A stretch of 64,000 nucleotides of DNA from Aphrocallistes beatrix (lineage: Eukaryota; Porifera; Hexactinellida; Sceptrulophora; Aphrocallistidae), in contig OY725493.1 of assembly GCA_963281255.1 (NCBI GenBank), positions 4,805,857 through 4,869,856 of the forward strand. The letters are read 5' to 3'. This document shows positions 1 to 11,144 of the stretch, piece after piece. The position numbers were made by a program, and so were the translations under genes. Within the stretch, counting starts at the first letter, position 1; each line of letters opens with the position of its first letter. Under the pieces are notes generated by a model, which did not search any database, had not been told where the DNA came from, and worked only from the letters and a program-made list of their open reading frames with translations.

Positions 1-1545
1 GTTGGGTATTTACTTCTCCTTTCGGTTTCCAATATTTCCGCTCAATCTGATCCTCTATTCTACCTGAATACAGAGCTGGAGCTAATCAATCTCTACACGA
101 TTGCTTTGAGTAAGAACGTTAATAATAACCGCAAGAAACGCGATGTTTTCAACACGACAAGCATGCTAGCAGCTGGTATAATCGAGTCGAGATCTCAAAT
201 CGATTCGAATACACTCAGAATTGTGTTTTACGTCTCACAAGGGCAACCAAACACTCCCCACAGGTTTATACCAGCCAATGAGTCGCTTGAGACTTACAAC
301 AAACTGGTAGCACAAGAATACAACTCCATCCTCACAGACCTCTCTTTCATCTCGATCGAGATATACAGCGACCCCATCTTATTCCAGCCCATGACGACTA
401 TAATAGTAGGTAGTATATTGGGATGCTGTGTACTGCTACTGCTCGTGTTTCTGATATTCGTCGTTTTATACCACTGCCTGCACTCCACTAATATTAGAAG
501 TGTCAAATGGTCGCCTGAGAGAGATTTATCATTCACCAATGAGGGCGCCTCTTCTCATTTCAACCTTCAACCTGTCTACGAGAAGGAGATGCTCCCCATA
601 GGTACACAGACCTTCGCAAGAGATTTTCTTACTCACCGCACAGATGGTTTCACATACATTTCTAGTGGAGATGAATTGAGGATGGAAGCTAAGCTCTTCT
701 CTCCCTTCCAAACAGAGGATTCGTTGCCCCTTGTGGGAGAAGAGACTGTCACTCTTCCAGGGGGAGAAGTTAATGGGGAGACGTATTTATACCAATCCCG
801 AGTGGATGCCACTATGACTAGACAGGTCGACACCATCTCACAGCTACGCTCTGATGTTGAGGGCGAAAGGAAGAGAGCGGAGCAAGCAGAGGACACTCTC
901 AACCAGATAATGGCCGCTCGCAGGAAACAGCATTCACTTGTGGGTGACCTGTTCTCTAGTCCGGATGAAGTTAAGAAGGCTGAGGAGAGAGCAAGCACTG
1001 TCTACGAGAGGTCTAAGAGAGAACTCATCACAGGAACCCAGAGACCTTTGAGTACGGAACTTGAAGATAGCCAGGAGTCAGCTAGGTATTGGAGACCCAG
1101 ATCTGCTAAGGTTGCGCCATCAATAGAATCCACTGGAAGTGATAGTACAGCTTTTAAGCTTGCGCCCCAGCCGAAGATCCTTGAGTGGGATACTGACACA
1201 GCTGGCCAGACTAATCGAACGAAACCAGCTCAGCTGACTGGATTCAGAAGTGTGAAGCAGACCAGTGTTATGCCCGTCAGGCCTGGGACACTGCCCAAGC
1301 CTTTGCCTCCTCCTCCTGACATAAAACGACCTCTCCCCGCCTACGGAGCTACGAATAGCAATGAGAAAAGCATTCCGCTACAATCGATTCCTGTTAGGAT
1401 TGTCCGATCTGATGGAGGGCAACCCTTCCGAACTTCAACTTTCAACTCAAGTAATGGGAATTCTGTCCCCTCGACTACAATAAAAGTACTCCCCTCTTTT
1501 AATCCCTTCTACACTACGGCTCAGAAAGACCACACCCAGTTATAA
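1..1545 (+). CDS. Single-pass membrane protein with long cytoplasmic tail (5' end missing)
   Basis: The frame is open from the first base of the window, so the gene or its exon starts upstream. About 514 codons are visible. The first residues are hydrophobic and end in small residues, like the tail of a signal peptide. An RKKRD stretch near residue 46 is a possible furin-type site. A short ectodomain follows, then one strong transmembrane helix around residues 131-157, then about 350 cytoplasmic residues that are acidic and Ser/Pro/Thr-rich, with a short coiled coil near residues 275-305 and a proline run (PKPLPPPPD) near the C-terminus. The layout of a short SEA-like extracellular piece, one helix and a low-complexity tail recalls KIAA1549-type proteins, but I see no diagnostic motif. 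A TTG at 106 was not taken as a start because the frame reads through it. Function unknown. Confidence 0.7.
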   Translation, partial: VGYLLLLSVSNISAQSDPLFYLNTELELINLYTIALSKNVNNNRKKRDVFNTTSMLAAGIIESRSQIDSNTLRIVFYVSQGQPNTPHRFIPANESLETYNKLVAQEYNSILTDLSFISIEIYSDPILFQPMTTIIVGSILGCCVLLLLVFLIFVVLYHCLHSTNIRSVKWSPERDLSFTNEGASSHFNLQPVYEKEMLPIGTQTFARDFLTHRTDGFTYISSGDELRMEAKLFSPFQTEDSLPLVGEETVTLPGGEVNGETYLYQSRVDATMTRQVDTISQLRSDVEGERKRAEQAEDTLNQIMAARRKQHSLVGDLFSSPDEVKKAEERASTVYERSKRELITGTQRPLSTELEDSQESARYWRPRSAKVAPSIESTGSDSTAFKLAPQPKILEWDTDTAGQTNRTKPAQLTGFRSVKQTSVMPVRPGTLPKPLPPPPDIKRPLPAYGATNSNEKSIPLQSIPVRIVRSDGGQPFRTSTFNSSNGNSVPSTTIKVLPSFNPFYTTAQKDHTQL

Positions 1546-2272
1546 CCGAACTTTTTTGTTTTGTTTTGTTTTATTATCTAACACATTTATTGAATATTTT
1601 AATAGCCATGATTATACTCTATTCTTCAACTTTTAAACGAAATCAGCTCTTTCACACGGGATTGTATAATATTTTTGGTAGAACTGTTATATTCCCCAAT
1701 TTCCTTGTTCTCTACTCCCATTGAAGAAAATTGACTATGATGAATAATTGATTCAAATTCAATCTTTAGGTCTATTTCGTGTCGATTTTGATTATGAGAA
1801 TTCATAAAAGCAATATTTCGACGACACTGTCATACATGAATATATCTTACAACGAATTAGTGCACTGAAATTATGTAGTATTCATAATTGAGCCTGAAAT
1901 AACCACTACAATAGTGCTTCTCATAAAAAATAGGTGTACTTTCAATTAAAGAAGGGTAGAGTTTAGGTTTAAAGGAGGGAAGTCAGGTTGCTGACTGCAA
2001 AATCTTATGTATCCAAACTTGAATCGTCGTGTGAACTCAGTGCAATATAAGACTACGTTAGTTTGCTAGTTCACTCAAGCGTTTGTGGCTGTGCATTGTT
2101 CAGATGATTTGGGTAATGAAGCCATTGCATGTGGCATACAACAATTGCTAATACAAAGCCAATCAGCTTATAAGACTACTGTGTTGCGTCTTATAAGACT
2201 GCACATCATTTTATAGCTTCGAGCAAACTTTCTTGTTTGATTTTACAATTTTAATTATCTCTGCTAGCTGGA
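1546..2272. other. Intergenic region upstream of the MRTF gene
   Basis: About 730 bases of AT-rich DNA with T-runs just after the stop of the first gene and no open frame of note. It should hold the 3' UTR of the upstream gene and the promoter and 5' UTR of the MRTF gene. I see no repeat or RNA gene in it. Confidence 0.5.
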
Positions 2273-5200
2273 ATGAATTCGCACTATGCTCCGAGTACTC
2301 AACCTGAATCAGAATCCTCGCGCCTGCTAGCTAGACACATCCCGGAACAAAACTATTCCGGTTCAATTGAGCCGAAGTATCCACGGGAAATGTACGATAT
2401 GCAGGCTAACCTACCTAGCCGTCTCCCAGCCAGCCTTGACTGTAACTACATGAATGAACTCAACTACCAATATCGGTAGGACGATTCTACCTTTCAAACG
2501 CTACATTTCTATTTGAGTTATTGAACCATTTTATTATGTTTAGGGAGACCACAGGGACTGATTCTCCTGGCTTAGGGTCGCTTTATGAATTGCGAGCAGA
2601 CACGCCGATGCAGAAGGAGTACCTGGACCCGGAAATGTGCGAGGGGTTTAGCAGAGGACTCAATATACACAAATCCAATTTCCTTCACACGAACCCTAGC
2701 AAAATATCTCAATCTTGTTCTCTTCAGAAAGTTAGTTACTTCTCTCCCTTGATTATTCTATTTATAACGATTGTATAGCCTACAACGTACATGCGCGTAG
2801 GCACAAAAAGACTTGGCTTGGAGACTACAGAGCAGATCCACGCCAGAAGATCTGATCTCGAAGGGAATTCTGCTGGGAGGAGTTGAGCAGTCTCCAAACA
2901 TTCTACAGAGCCGAATAAAGCTAGAAAGAGCGAAGACTGGCGACATTCTCAAGAAGAAGATCCTAGCCAGACCCTCGAAGTGAGATATTTATAGCTAACA
3001 GATGCCATCAATAACTTGACCAACTTTTACAATTTGTGTAGAGGCAATCTTATTGATGTGAACATCCTCAAAGAGTTCTCTGGCTCTCCCAGACTGCATC
3101 AGAGTCAGATGTCCATCTTGAAGAAGCAGAAAATGCAGACACTGAATGAGAAGATATCTGAACGTCCTCGTGCACAGTCCCTTATCAAGAGAGGCATCCT
3201 CTGTCCGCCTCCACCCCCTCTCAGCGAGTGTTTGCACCGTCTGAGGAACCGTGCGGAATCTAACACCTTGGTATGACACACATGAATAATTGAATGGAAT
3301 GTGTTGAGTGATATTATAGATTTTAATTCTCTTATTTCTAGACTGCAACCATGAATCAAGAATTAGGTTCAATCAACCACTTTACACCTGGAAATCCTGT
3401 CATTTACCCGCCCAATTCTTCTTCAACTCAGTTTGATGAGACATCTCCTTCTTCAGTTCATAGCAGAGAGTGTGAAATTTCGCGAGACAGCGCAGAACAG
3501 CTACGACAGGAGGGGACTACTTCCCGTGAAGCTGACTGTACGATCGTAGAGGACACCGATTTGAATCCTGACAACTCTGCTCTGGACCAGTTCATCGTTT
3601 CCAGCAAGTTCCAGTGTCCAGAGGAGGCGGAGCCTGGGTTCAAACGGTCTCTGTCCAAGAAGATCAGCATCAGGAGTAAGTCGTGTGGCTGGTTTATTTC
3701 TTTTTTTGAAGTTTTAATCGAGTGCTACCCTCTTCAACTCCTGAGTGTACCGTATTACGACTAGATTATATCTATTTAGATCCTCCTACTGAGTCCCCTC
3801 TCAAGAAGGATCTATCCAGCAGCAGCTCTCTGAAAACAAGATCTGGAAAGCGGCCTCGGAAAGGAATCAAGACGTACAAGTATCACGAGTACATCCCGTG
3901 TAACAACTCAAGTAACGGTCTGACCAAGTGCAAGATCCTGGAGAAGACTCAACTCACCAAGACAGCACTGACCGAGTCGAAAGGCAGAAGCAAGGCCAGT
4001 GTGGATATGGAAGTGCAGCAAGAACAGCTGTTACTGCAGCTACACTTGCTGAGGCAACAGTACCCCTCTCTAATGCCTAATATCTACAACCAGCTGGTCA
4101 CACAGCTGTCTCAGATTGAAGGGAAGGCTGCTGCTCCTAAGCGTAGCTACACACTCGAGGAGGTGGAGGCCATGACGGTGAGTTCATTGAAAGCGGTCTG
4201 CAAGGAGAACAGTTTGCCTTCCACCGGCAAGAAAGCCGAGCTCGTTTTGAGACTGAGGGGCTGTAAGGGCGTGGTTGTGGAGAGAACGGAATCGGTGGAT
4301 GTGAGTAAACAGGAGGCACCAGGGAGTACACTTGATCCCGAGCTGTCTAGGCAAGAGATAGGGGGACAGAGTCCTGGGAGCAAGAACGGGGACGACCCAG
4401 CTAATCAGGCCCAATCCCCGAACCCTCACTTCTCTGAGTTGGCTCAGGAACAGATGAACTCGCTCATAGCCTCTCCCCTCTCCGTCCTGTCCCAGTACTC
4501 GGGTGCTAGTTCTGATTCGCTCCAGAGTGACAACTGTAGTTCTGCTGGTAAGGCAGCACAGCTGAATGTGCAGATGAGGGAGAGTGAGGAATTGAGTAAG
4601 ATTGCTGATCGGGATCATCCGAACTTCTCGAACGAGTTTGAATGTTCACAGGATGCAGTGAAGTATTTGGATGATTCGTTGTGTCAGATACGTTCCAACC
4701 ATCAGATTTGTATTGAAGAGAACTCATTCGATAACTCAAAGTATAAGTTTCCCCCTGACGAAGTGGGGAATACGAATCCACATGTATACAAACTCCAACA
4801 AGAACATCCCAATTTCACCACTTCCTCATTGCCTCCTAGTATTCCTGCTTTCCACCCTAAAGTCCCTTTAAACAATCCAGCGCAGTCGGAAATGGTGGAC
4901 TTGATGCATCAGCTCGATAGCTTTGATCACTATGAAATGAATTTGAATAGGTCTCTGCCCGCACACACATATGATCACAGACCCAGTGCTCAGTTCCCAC
5001 CGTACTATCCCGGAGATACACAGGTCTATCCAGACAAGCCTATAGGCTATCCACCTGATTCAAGTTCCTTTCTGGACCACCCATACCCTGATGATATGCT
5101 GTCTTCTTCCAACTATCCGATTGATATGATGGATTGGAACACACCGACAGCTGATGATCCTTATACACTCAACGAATTTAGTAACTATGACTACGCTCAC

Positions 5201-5290
5201 ATGGGCTTAGATTACATTGGCCGTAACCCGTCACTTCAAAACTCGATTTTTCACAGTTCTATGAATAGCTCTATCGAGCATGATTATTGA
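2273..5290 (+). CDS. MRTF: Myocardin-related transcription factor (RPEL-SAP, SRF coactivator)
   Basis: Coactivator of serum response factor; in the family, RPEL motifs bind G-actin so that actin polymerisation frees the protein to enter the nucleus. Six exons: 2273-2475, 2544-2730, 2801-2979, 3042-3270, 3342-3675 and 3780-5290, joining in phase to give 880 residues. Three RPEL-type motifs are visible: STPEDLISKGIL, RPSKGNLIDVNIL and RPRAQSLIKRGIL, the last followed by a proline run. The exon at 3780 carries the basic, SRF-contacting KTYKYHEYIP block, which matches the vertebrate KKLKYHQYIP segment, then a Gln/Leu-rich stretch, then a SAP domain (about nt 4150-4260, VSSLKAVCKENSLPSTGKK). The rest is a long Ser/Pro/Tyr-rich tail, presumably activating. 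I do not see a clear leucine zipper after the SAP domain. Exon borders are my own from splice sites and phase. Confidence 0.9.
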
Positions 5291-5757
5291 TCTACAACTG
5301 AAATTCGTGTGATGATCCGTTTCTATTTTAAATTGACGCCCCTTTGGGACTCTTAAAATAAATCGTGTAGAGAATTCACTGCGCGGACTAGGTGTATATT
5401 AATCTCTTGGAATGTTGAAATTGATTTACCTCTCAGTTAGAATCGGTGTATTTATTTTATTTTCTCCTGACACACCCATATTGGATCTCTGATATGTATG
5501 AATTAGATATTATTAGGACATGTCGTGATGTATTTTATTATAATTTGGTGTGTATATATGGAATATGATTATCTGGTATCTAGAATATTATGTTATATTA
5601 TTACGGGTTTAATAATACAAGATTAAGCAGTCTATTATAGCTATATAGGCGCTAGTAATGATAACTTAAATTATCTTACTATTTTAACTATGAATATTCG
5701 TTTGGGTATGGAGTAGATATTAATTTAAAAATGTTTAACATTCTATTTTAGTTCTTA
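5291..5757 (+). terminator. MRTF 3' region with a polyadenylation signal, then intergenic DNA
   Basis: An AATAAA hexamer lies at 5357-5362, about 70 bases after the MRTF stop, and is a likely polyadenylation signal. The remaining 400 bases are very AT-rich and hold only the presumed promoter of the TRAF-like gene at 5758. Confidence 0.5.
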
Positions 5758-7230
5758 ATGGCGGAAAATAATAAAATTGAACCCTTATTACCAGATGAAA
5801 TAAAGGAATTGGCATTTGTGAAGTCAGAAGACGGAAGTTATAAAGGTTGGAAAAGAGAATTGTTAGTAGAAAAGATAGCAAAAACAGAAGAGAAGTTATT
5901 ATTATGCAAGGTTTGCAATGGATTGCTGAGAGAGGCGAGTTTGTTTGAGAATGAAGGGAAACAAGAACTAAGATGTTCTCTCTGTCTTCCTGAGAATATC
6001 CCCACTCAAAGACAATGTATAATTCAGGAATCAATTAATGAGAAAAATGTGTGTAATCATTTGTTGATTCATTTACAAGAGTTAATTATATTGTTGAATA
6101 TTATTATCGTTTACGTTTAGGTCGAATGTCCACTGAAATCCAAAGGCTGCAAATGGAGCCAAATGCTAACTCAAGTGATATCTCATCTCAACGAGTGTCC
6201 TCTCCTTCCCCTGAAATGTCCACTAGGCTGTGTGACTGACAGAGGAGAGGGAAAGGGTGAAGTTTCGCGATTGGAGAGAAGATTCCTGGAAGAACATCAG
6301 AGAATGAATTGTCCTATGAGGTTGATTAGCTGTGAGTCTTGTAACCGTCTAATCAAAGCTTGTAAAATGAACGAGCACATACAAACGTGTGGGGAATACT
6401 TGGTTCCATGTCCCAACTTATGCGTGGGAGAGGAAGGGCCTACACAGACTAAACGGAAAGACATCGCTACACACTTAGAAGCGTGTCCCTTGCAAAAGGT
6501 AGAATGCCCTTATGCTGAGTACGGGTGTGGAGAGAAGATGGAAAGGAGGACAATTGATCAGCACGAGAGGGAGTCTACTCATAAACACTTCAGAATCACA
6601 ATGCTTCACATGCGAACTGTTAATCGAGAACAAGCTGGAGAAATCGCTAGATTGAAACTGGCTATTGTTGAGAAGGAAAATCAAATTACTAACTTAACTT
6701 CAAGGCATACTAGCGAAATGGCAGCGATGAAAGATGAGATCAACTCCGTTGTATCTGCTATCATCAATCCGCGCAGTGGGTCAGTAGATTGGGAAGTGAC
6801 AGGTGTCACAGATAGAATAAAAAATAAAGATGTTACATTCAGTGATCCCTTTCATGTGTGTTTATACAAATTTCAAAGTGAAATTCATTGGGACTTTGGA
6901 TCTGGAGGGAATGTAAGCGTGTTTGTTCGGATAATTAAAGGTAGCTGGGATGACAAACTAAAATGGCCAGCAAGATACAACATGAAAATAATATTATTTG
7001 ATCAACACGATACTCTTCTCAATCATATCTCTTATCATGAAATGACGCAAATAGATATGGAAAAATTTGCACAATGCTTTCAGAAACCGAAAGGACTCAA
7101 TAATCGTGGCTTTGGTGCATCGAAATTTATGTCTCAAAAAGAAATTCAACAAGAGAGATATTTAAAAAACGATTCTTTATCTCTAAAAATTGTTGTGGAA
7201 TTATTATCAGTATCGAATAATGTTATATAA
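5758..7230 (+). CDS. TRAF-like protein: degenerate RING, TRAF-type zinc fingers, MATH domain
   Basis: Two exons, 5758-6048 and 6121-7230, joined in phase 0 (466 residues). The N-terminal exon has a reduced RING-like cluster (CKVCNGLL, then CSLC) lacking several usual ligands. The second exon opens with TRAF-type zinc fingers: VECPLKSKGC, CPLLPLKCPLGC, CPMRLISCESC, CPNLCVG and CPLQKVECPYAEYGC. A coiled coil follows (about nt 6630-6760), and then a C-terminal MATH/TRAF-C fold (HWDFGSGGNVSVFVRII, WPARYNMKIILFDQ). TRAF proteins link receptors to NF-kB and MAPK signalling through ubiquitin ligation; the weak RING makes ligase activity uncertain. The donor at 6049 reads GTGTGT, unusual but consistent with phase and homology. 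A second gene of similar layout lies at 11145-12377. Confidence 0.85.
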
Positions 7231-7455
7231 ATACTGTGTTGCTTGACTTCACTCTTGTATTCGTCTCAATTTTATACACCGTATATATAAGTAAGCTCCT
7301 CGTCTAATGCTCCGACTCAAAAACTATTCAAAATTCAGGAATTAATTTATGTAAAAAATTAATATTCATTGATTAACTCCATGCCTTGAAAGAAATTAAT
7401 CAAGAACTATGTCAACTTTTTTTTAGACAACAAGATATACATAATTGTTAAACCA

Positions 7456-9141
7456 ATGCTGACCTGGATGCTACCAGACATCGCCTCAACTGGATACTCA
7501 GAGAGGAGTCCAGCCCTCTCTCTCGTCTACATCACACTCCTGTTCCTTCTCTCACTGCCTCAGGCCGTATCCATCAGAGAGCTTACTCTCTACAGACTCG
7601 CGCACTTTGATGCACACGGTTACAGTTACGGTACAACTACAACGCTGGTTGACATGGAGCTAGCTACCATCAACTCCACCACTAACCTAGCTCGTAAGTG
7701 CATACTGGCACCTCTCAAGCTGTTAGGAGTGGGTCTATTCACTGAGTTGGTAGAGCGGAGCATTGGCGCCATGGTTGTCATAATTCCAGACAAACTCAAA
7801 GAATTGGGACAGGAGGCGAGAGACAGGTGGCTGGAGCTGGAAACGCACCTAATGGCGCCTTCTACCCCGATTCCTGTCTTCTTTGCTCCCTCTGAACACC
7901 TGGACTGGACGGAAGTGTATCAGAGTGTGCGAGCTAACGAACTCGTGCACGCATATCCTTTCTCACTGAGCTACCTTGGTTTCATCGTCTCGGACTATAA
8001 CCACGCACTGCGTACCATTTCCCGCTCAGGACAGCCCACACCCCATGAGCGCCAAAACGTGACCCTTCTCATCCTTCAGGGGGCACTCGAGGGGCGAGAC
8101 AAGAGCCCTACCATCACAATATCCGCGAATATCGACACCGCCTGTTCTTCTCCCCTGCAATGCTTCGGGTATCGAGCTTGTGGTAGCGTAGCAAGCCTGC
8201 TCACGCTCGCAAACCTCTTCTCGCGCCTCTACTCACAGGAGCAGAATAGACCCGACTACAACCTCCTGTTCCTACTGACAGTCGGGGGCGGTAGCAATCT
8301 GAATTTCATCACACTCAGAGAGGCGATAGAATCAGCTCACAAGTTGGATACGTCCAACTTACACGTCTTCTCGAAACTGGCCATTTCTCTTGATGACTTG
8401 GGAGAGGAGAAGTTGTACGCACACTTTGTGAGGACTCCAAGTGAGGGGGGATTCGGAGCTGCGTTTATTAACACCTTAGACGCTAACATGAGAGCAGAAG
8501 GTGCTGCTGTGGATCGAGGTGTCAATGTTGTGGTTAGGAAAGCGAAACTGAATGTAGATACGCTAGCCTGGCCGCACGAGCGGTTTGCTCTGAATAGCGT
8601 GGTGGGTACAACACTCTCCTCCCATCAGGAGGCAGACAGTCCCCTCACTCAGTCCGTACTGGACAGAGAGGGGGCTTATCATGAAGATTTCCTGTTCGAA
8701 AATACGCAGGCGTTAGCTGAGACCATTGCTCGACTCGTGTACGGTATTGAGGCGGATACGAATAGTACAACTCTGCTTCGAGGCAGCCATAGCATAGAGA
8801 AGTCACAACTGCATGCGATACGGGACTTTATGTACAAATACCCGAGACCCATTCAAGCACTGCACGCAAGACATCCGTTAATAGTCGCACTTCGAGACCT
8901 GTTAGGTAGTTACACCTCCAAGTTTGACTTTGTAGAGCTCGACTTTAGTAAACGCTACGAAGGAGAGTACAAATTCTACGATGAGTTAGAAGTGATTGCG
9001 GAAGTTAGCAAGGTTAAACCGCCCATTTTTGACCTGATCCTATTCGTGTGTGTCCTTATATACCTGGGAGTGATAGGAGGGGCAATGTACTGGGTGAGGG
9101 AACACACAGGTGCGAAGAAGAGGAAAGAGAAGTATCATTGA
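7456..9141 (+). CDS. NCLN: Nicalin
   Basis: Subunit of the ER NOMO-nicalin-TMEM147 (BOS/back-of-Sec61) complex, which works with the translocon in multipass membrane protein biogenesis. A single uninterrupted frame of 561 residues, very close to human nicalin (563). A hydrophobic N-terminal segment is followed by EFTVYR-like sequence (RELTLYRLAHFDAHGYSYGT), then an M28-aminopeptidase-like luminal fold that, as in other nicalins, lacks a full zinc site. Family landmarks include LFSRLYS..YNLLFLLTVGGG and AWPHERFALN, and a C-terminal membrane helix after RVKP-type sequence (KVKPPIFDLILFVCVLIYLGV). The gene is intronless although nicalin genes in most animals are split. ATG at 7456 directly precedes the hydrophobic stretch. 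Confidence 0.93.
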   Translation: MLTWMLPDIASTGYSERSPALSLVYITLLFLLSLPQAVSIRELTLYRLAHFDAHGYSYGTTTTLVDMELATINSTTNLARKCILAPLKLLGVGLFTELVERSIGAMVVIIPDKLKELGQEARDRWLELETHLMAPSTPIPVFFAPSEHLDWTEVYQSVRANELVHAYPFSLSYLGFIVSDYNHALRTISRSGQPTPHERQNVTLLILQGALEGRDKSPTITISANIDTACSSPLQCFGYRACGSVASLLTLANLFSRLYSQEQNRPDYNLLFLLTVGGGSNLNFITLREAIESAHKLDTSNLHVFSKLAISLDDLGEEKLYAHFVRTPSEGGFGAAFINTLDANMRAEGAAVDRGVNVVVRKAKLNVDTLAWPHERFALNSVVGTTLSSHQEADSPLTQSVLDREGAYHEDFLFENTQALAETIARLVYGIEADTNSTTLLRGSHSIEKSQLHAIRDFMYKYPRPIQALHARHPLIVALRDLLGSYTSKFDFVELDFSKRYEGEYKFYDELEVIAEVSKVKPPIFDLILFVCVLIYLGVIGGAMYWVREHTGAKKRKEKYH

Positions 9142-9331
9142 AGTGGATAAATTATAAATTCCTCCAAGAGTTAGTTCAATGTCTATAGATAGGTTGTTTG
9201 ATTAGTTATTTGAGAATCATGTTTATTTCCAATGCAATTAATAATGACCCACTCTGCTGTCATAGATTATTAATGACATTAATTCTTTAAACCATCGTTC
9301 TTTATTAATTTATAGTCCGATTTAAAACAGA

Positions 9332-10846
9332 ATGGACGGTCCTAACAGCTGGTGTCTGATAGAGAGTGACCCTGGGGTGTTCACAGAGCTGATCAGAGGG
9401 TTCGGATGTGTCGGGGTACAAGTAGAGGAACTGTTGACACTGGACTACCTGGATGACCCAGTCCACCTCTCAGAGAAACTGGAGCCAGTGCACGGGCTGG
9501 TATTCCTCTACAGATGGAGACCAGGTGACCACGCCCCGTCTACAGGGACTGTGGTGCTCAACTCTGTGGATATGGGGCTATTCTTCGCTAAGCAGGTAAC
9601 AGGATGTGGTCACACCTCTAAACAGGGAATATCATTGCATCGATGGACCAATAACACTGCTGCATTTTAACATGTAGTATGGTTAGACTATCAACAATGC
9701 GTGTGCCACTCAAGCAATTCTCAGTGTCCTACTGAACTGCAGACACGCTGACGTGGAGCTGGGAGAAACGCTGACAGGATTCAGAGACTTCGTGCAGACG
9801 TTCAGCCCAGTGGACAAGGGGTTGACGCTGGGGGAATCCACTAAGATTAAAGAGATCCACAACGCGTTCGCTCGAACTCAGATGTTCGCTCTGGATCCTG
9901 TTGAAGCTAAGGAAGGGGATGACGTGTTCCATTTCGTTGCATACATTCCTTACATGGTTAGTTTTGACGCAGTCATCATTTTATGAGATTAAAATAATTG
10001 CATATTTGGCTCCAGGGCCGTATCTACGAACTTGATGGTCTGAAGGAGGGGCCAGTTGATCTGGGGGTGAGTGTGGAAGAGAATCAGAATTGGCTCGTGC
10101 CGGTGAAAGAAGCACTCAAAACGAGAATAGCTTCATTCCCAGCACAGGAGATAAGGTTCAATTTATTGGCGCTTATAACGGACAGGAAGTTGGTATGTGA
10201 AAGGAAAATAAATGAATTTGAAGAACAGAAAAATGCAGCAGCGCTCAAGATGGGTGAGTTTGTTGTCAATGGAATATTATGAAACATAAATATATGCGTT
10301 TTTGTCATATTTAGTGATTATAACAGTGCTCATATGATATCTGAATTTTATTAACATTATGAAAAACTTTTAGTGTAATTTATCGAGTTTGATTTGTGCT
10401 ATAAATTCTATTTATTCGTGTCAGAGGCTGTGCTAATGGGAGAGATGGTAGAGGCGAGCGAGACGGGAGCTCTCTCTTCAGACCCAGAGGAGCTACAGCA
10501 GATCATAGAGAATGCAGAAGAACAAATTGAGAAGTTTCAAGCTTATATTTCAGAGGAAGTGGAGAAAAAAAACAGGTACTAAATAATTTTAAAGTGACAA
10601 TTTTGATTAACTAAACCTTCTATGTGCTTTGGCAGGTATCATATTGAAAACATCAGACGGAAACATAACTACCTCCCCGTCATATTGGAGCTACTCAAGA
10701 TATTGGGAAAGAAGAAGATGCTGCTTCCCTTGGCTGAGAAAGCTAAGGAGAAAGCACTGGAGAGGAGACGAATAAGCCAGGCAGCAGCTGGGAAATCTAA
10801 AAGCAAAGTGCCAACCTCAACAGGTGGAGGTGCTACTAAGAAATAG
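9332..10846 (+). CDS. UCHL5: Ubiquitin C-terminal hydrolase L5 (UCH37)
   Basis: Deubiquitinase that sits on the proteasome through RPN13 and in the INO80 complex. Five exons, 9332-9595, 9687-9956, 10016-10253, 10425-10575 and 10636-10846, give 377 residues, slightly longer than human (329). The start WCLIESDPGVFTELIRGFG is nearly identical to the family. The catalytic Cys is in TINNACATQA (exon 2), the catalytic His in DVFHFVAYIP, and the Asp in GRIYELDGLKEGPVDLG. A coiled-coil stretch and the C-terminal ULD/KEKE tail (YHIENIRRKHNYLPVILELL, then KAKEKALERRR) complete the architecture, so both activity and proteasome docking look preserved. The extra length lies mostly between the catalytic domain and the tail. 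Confidence 0.95.
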
Positions 10847-11144
10847 TGCATTGATTCCTGTGACTACTCATGATTGTGTTGTGCTAATTAGTTTGATTTT
10901 GTTGGTGATAGCTATTAATAAGCAAGGAATTATAGAGTTTCAAGTGAAGTTAGAATCTTAAGCTACAGAAGTTTCCTTAACACCACTACTCCAATAGCAA
11001 GTGTATTGAAGCGTATCTTTCTATTTAAAATTGAAAAAATCCTTTTTTTCAATACATACTAATTGTTCATATATCAAGTTTATTTAATACACTGTTTATA
11101 AAACACTCATATAGACATACAAATAGCAATATCATATCGAAGCA

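Noticed and set aside
4137-4781. Reverse-strand frames opposite the MRTF SAP region
   Set aside because: They overlap the strongly supported MRTF frame and show no family features or splice structure.
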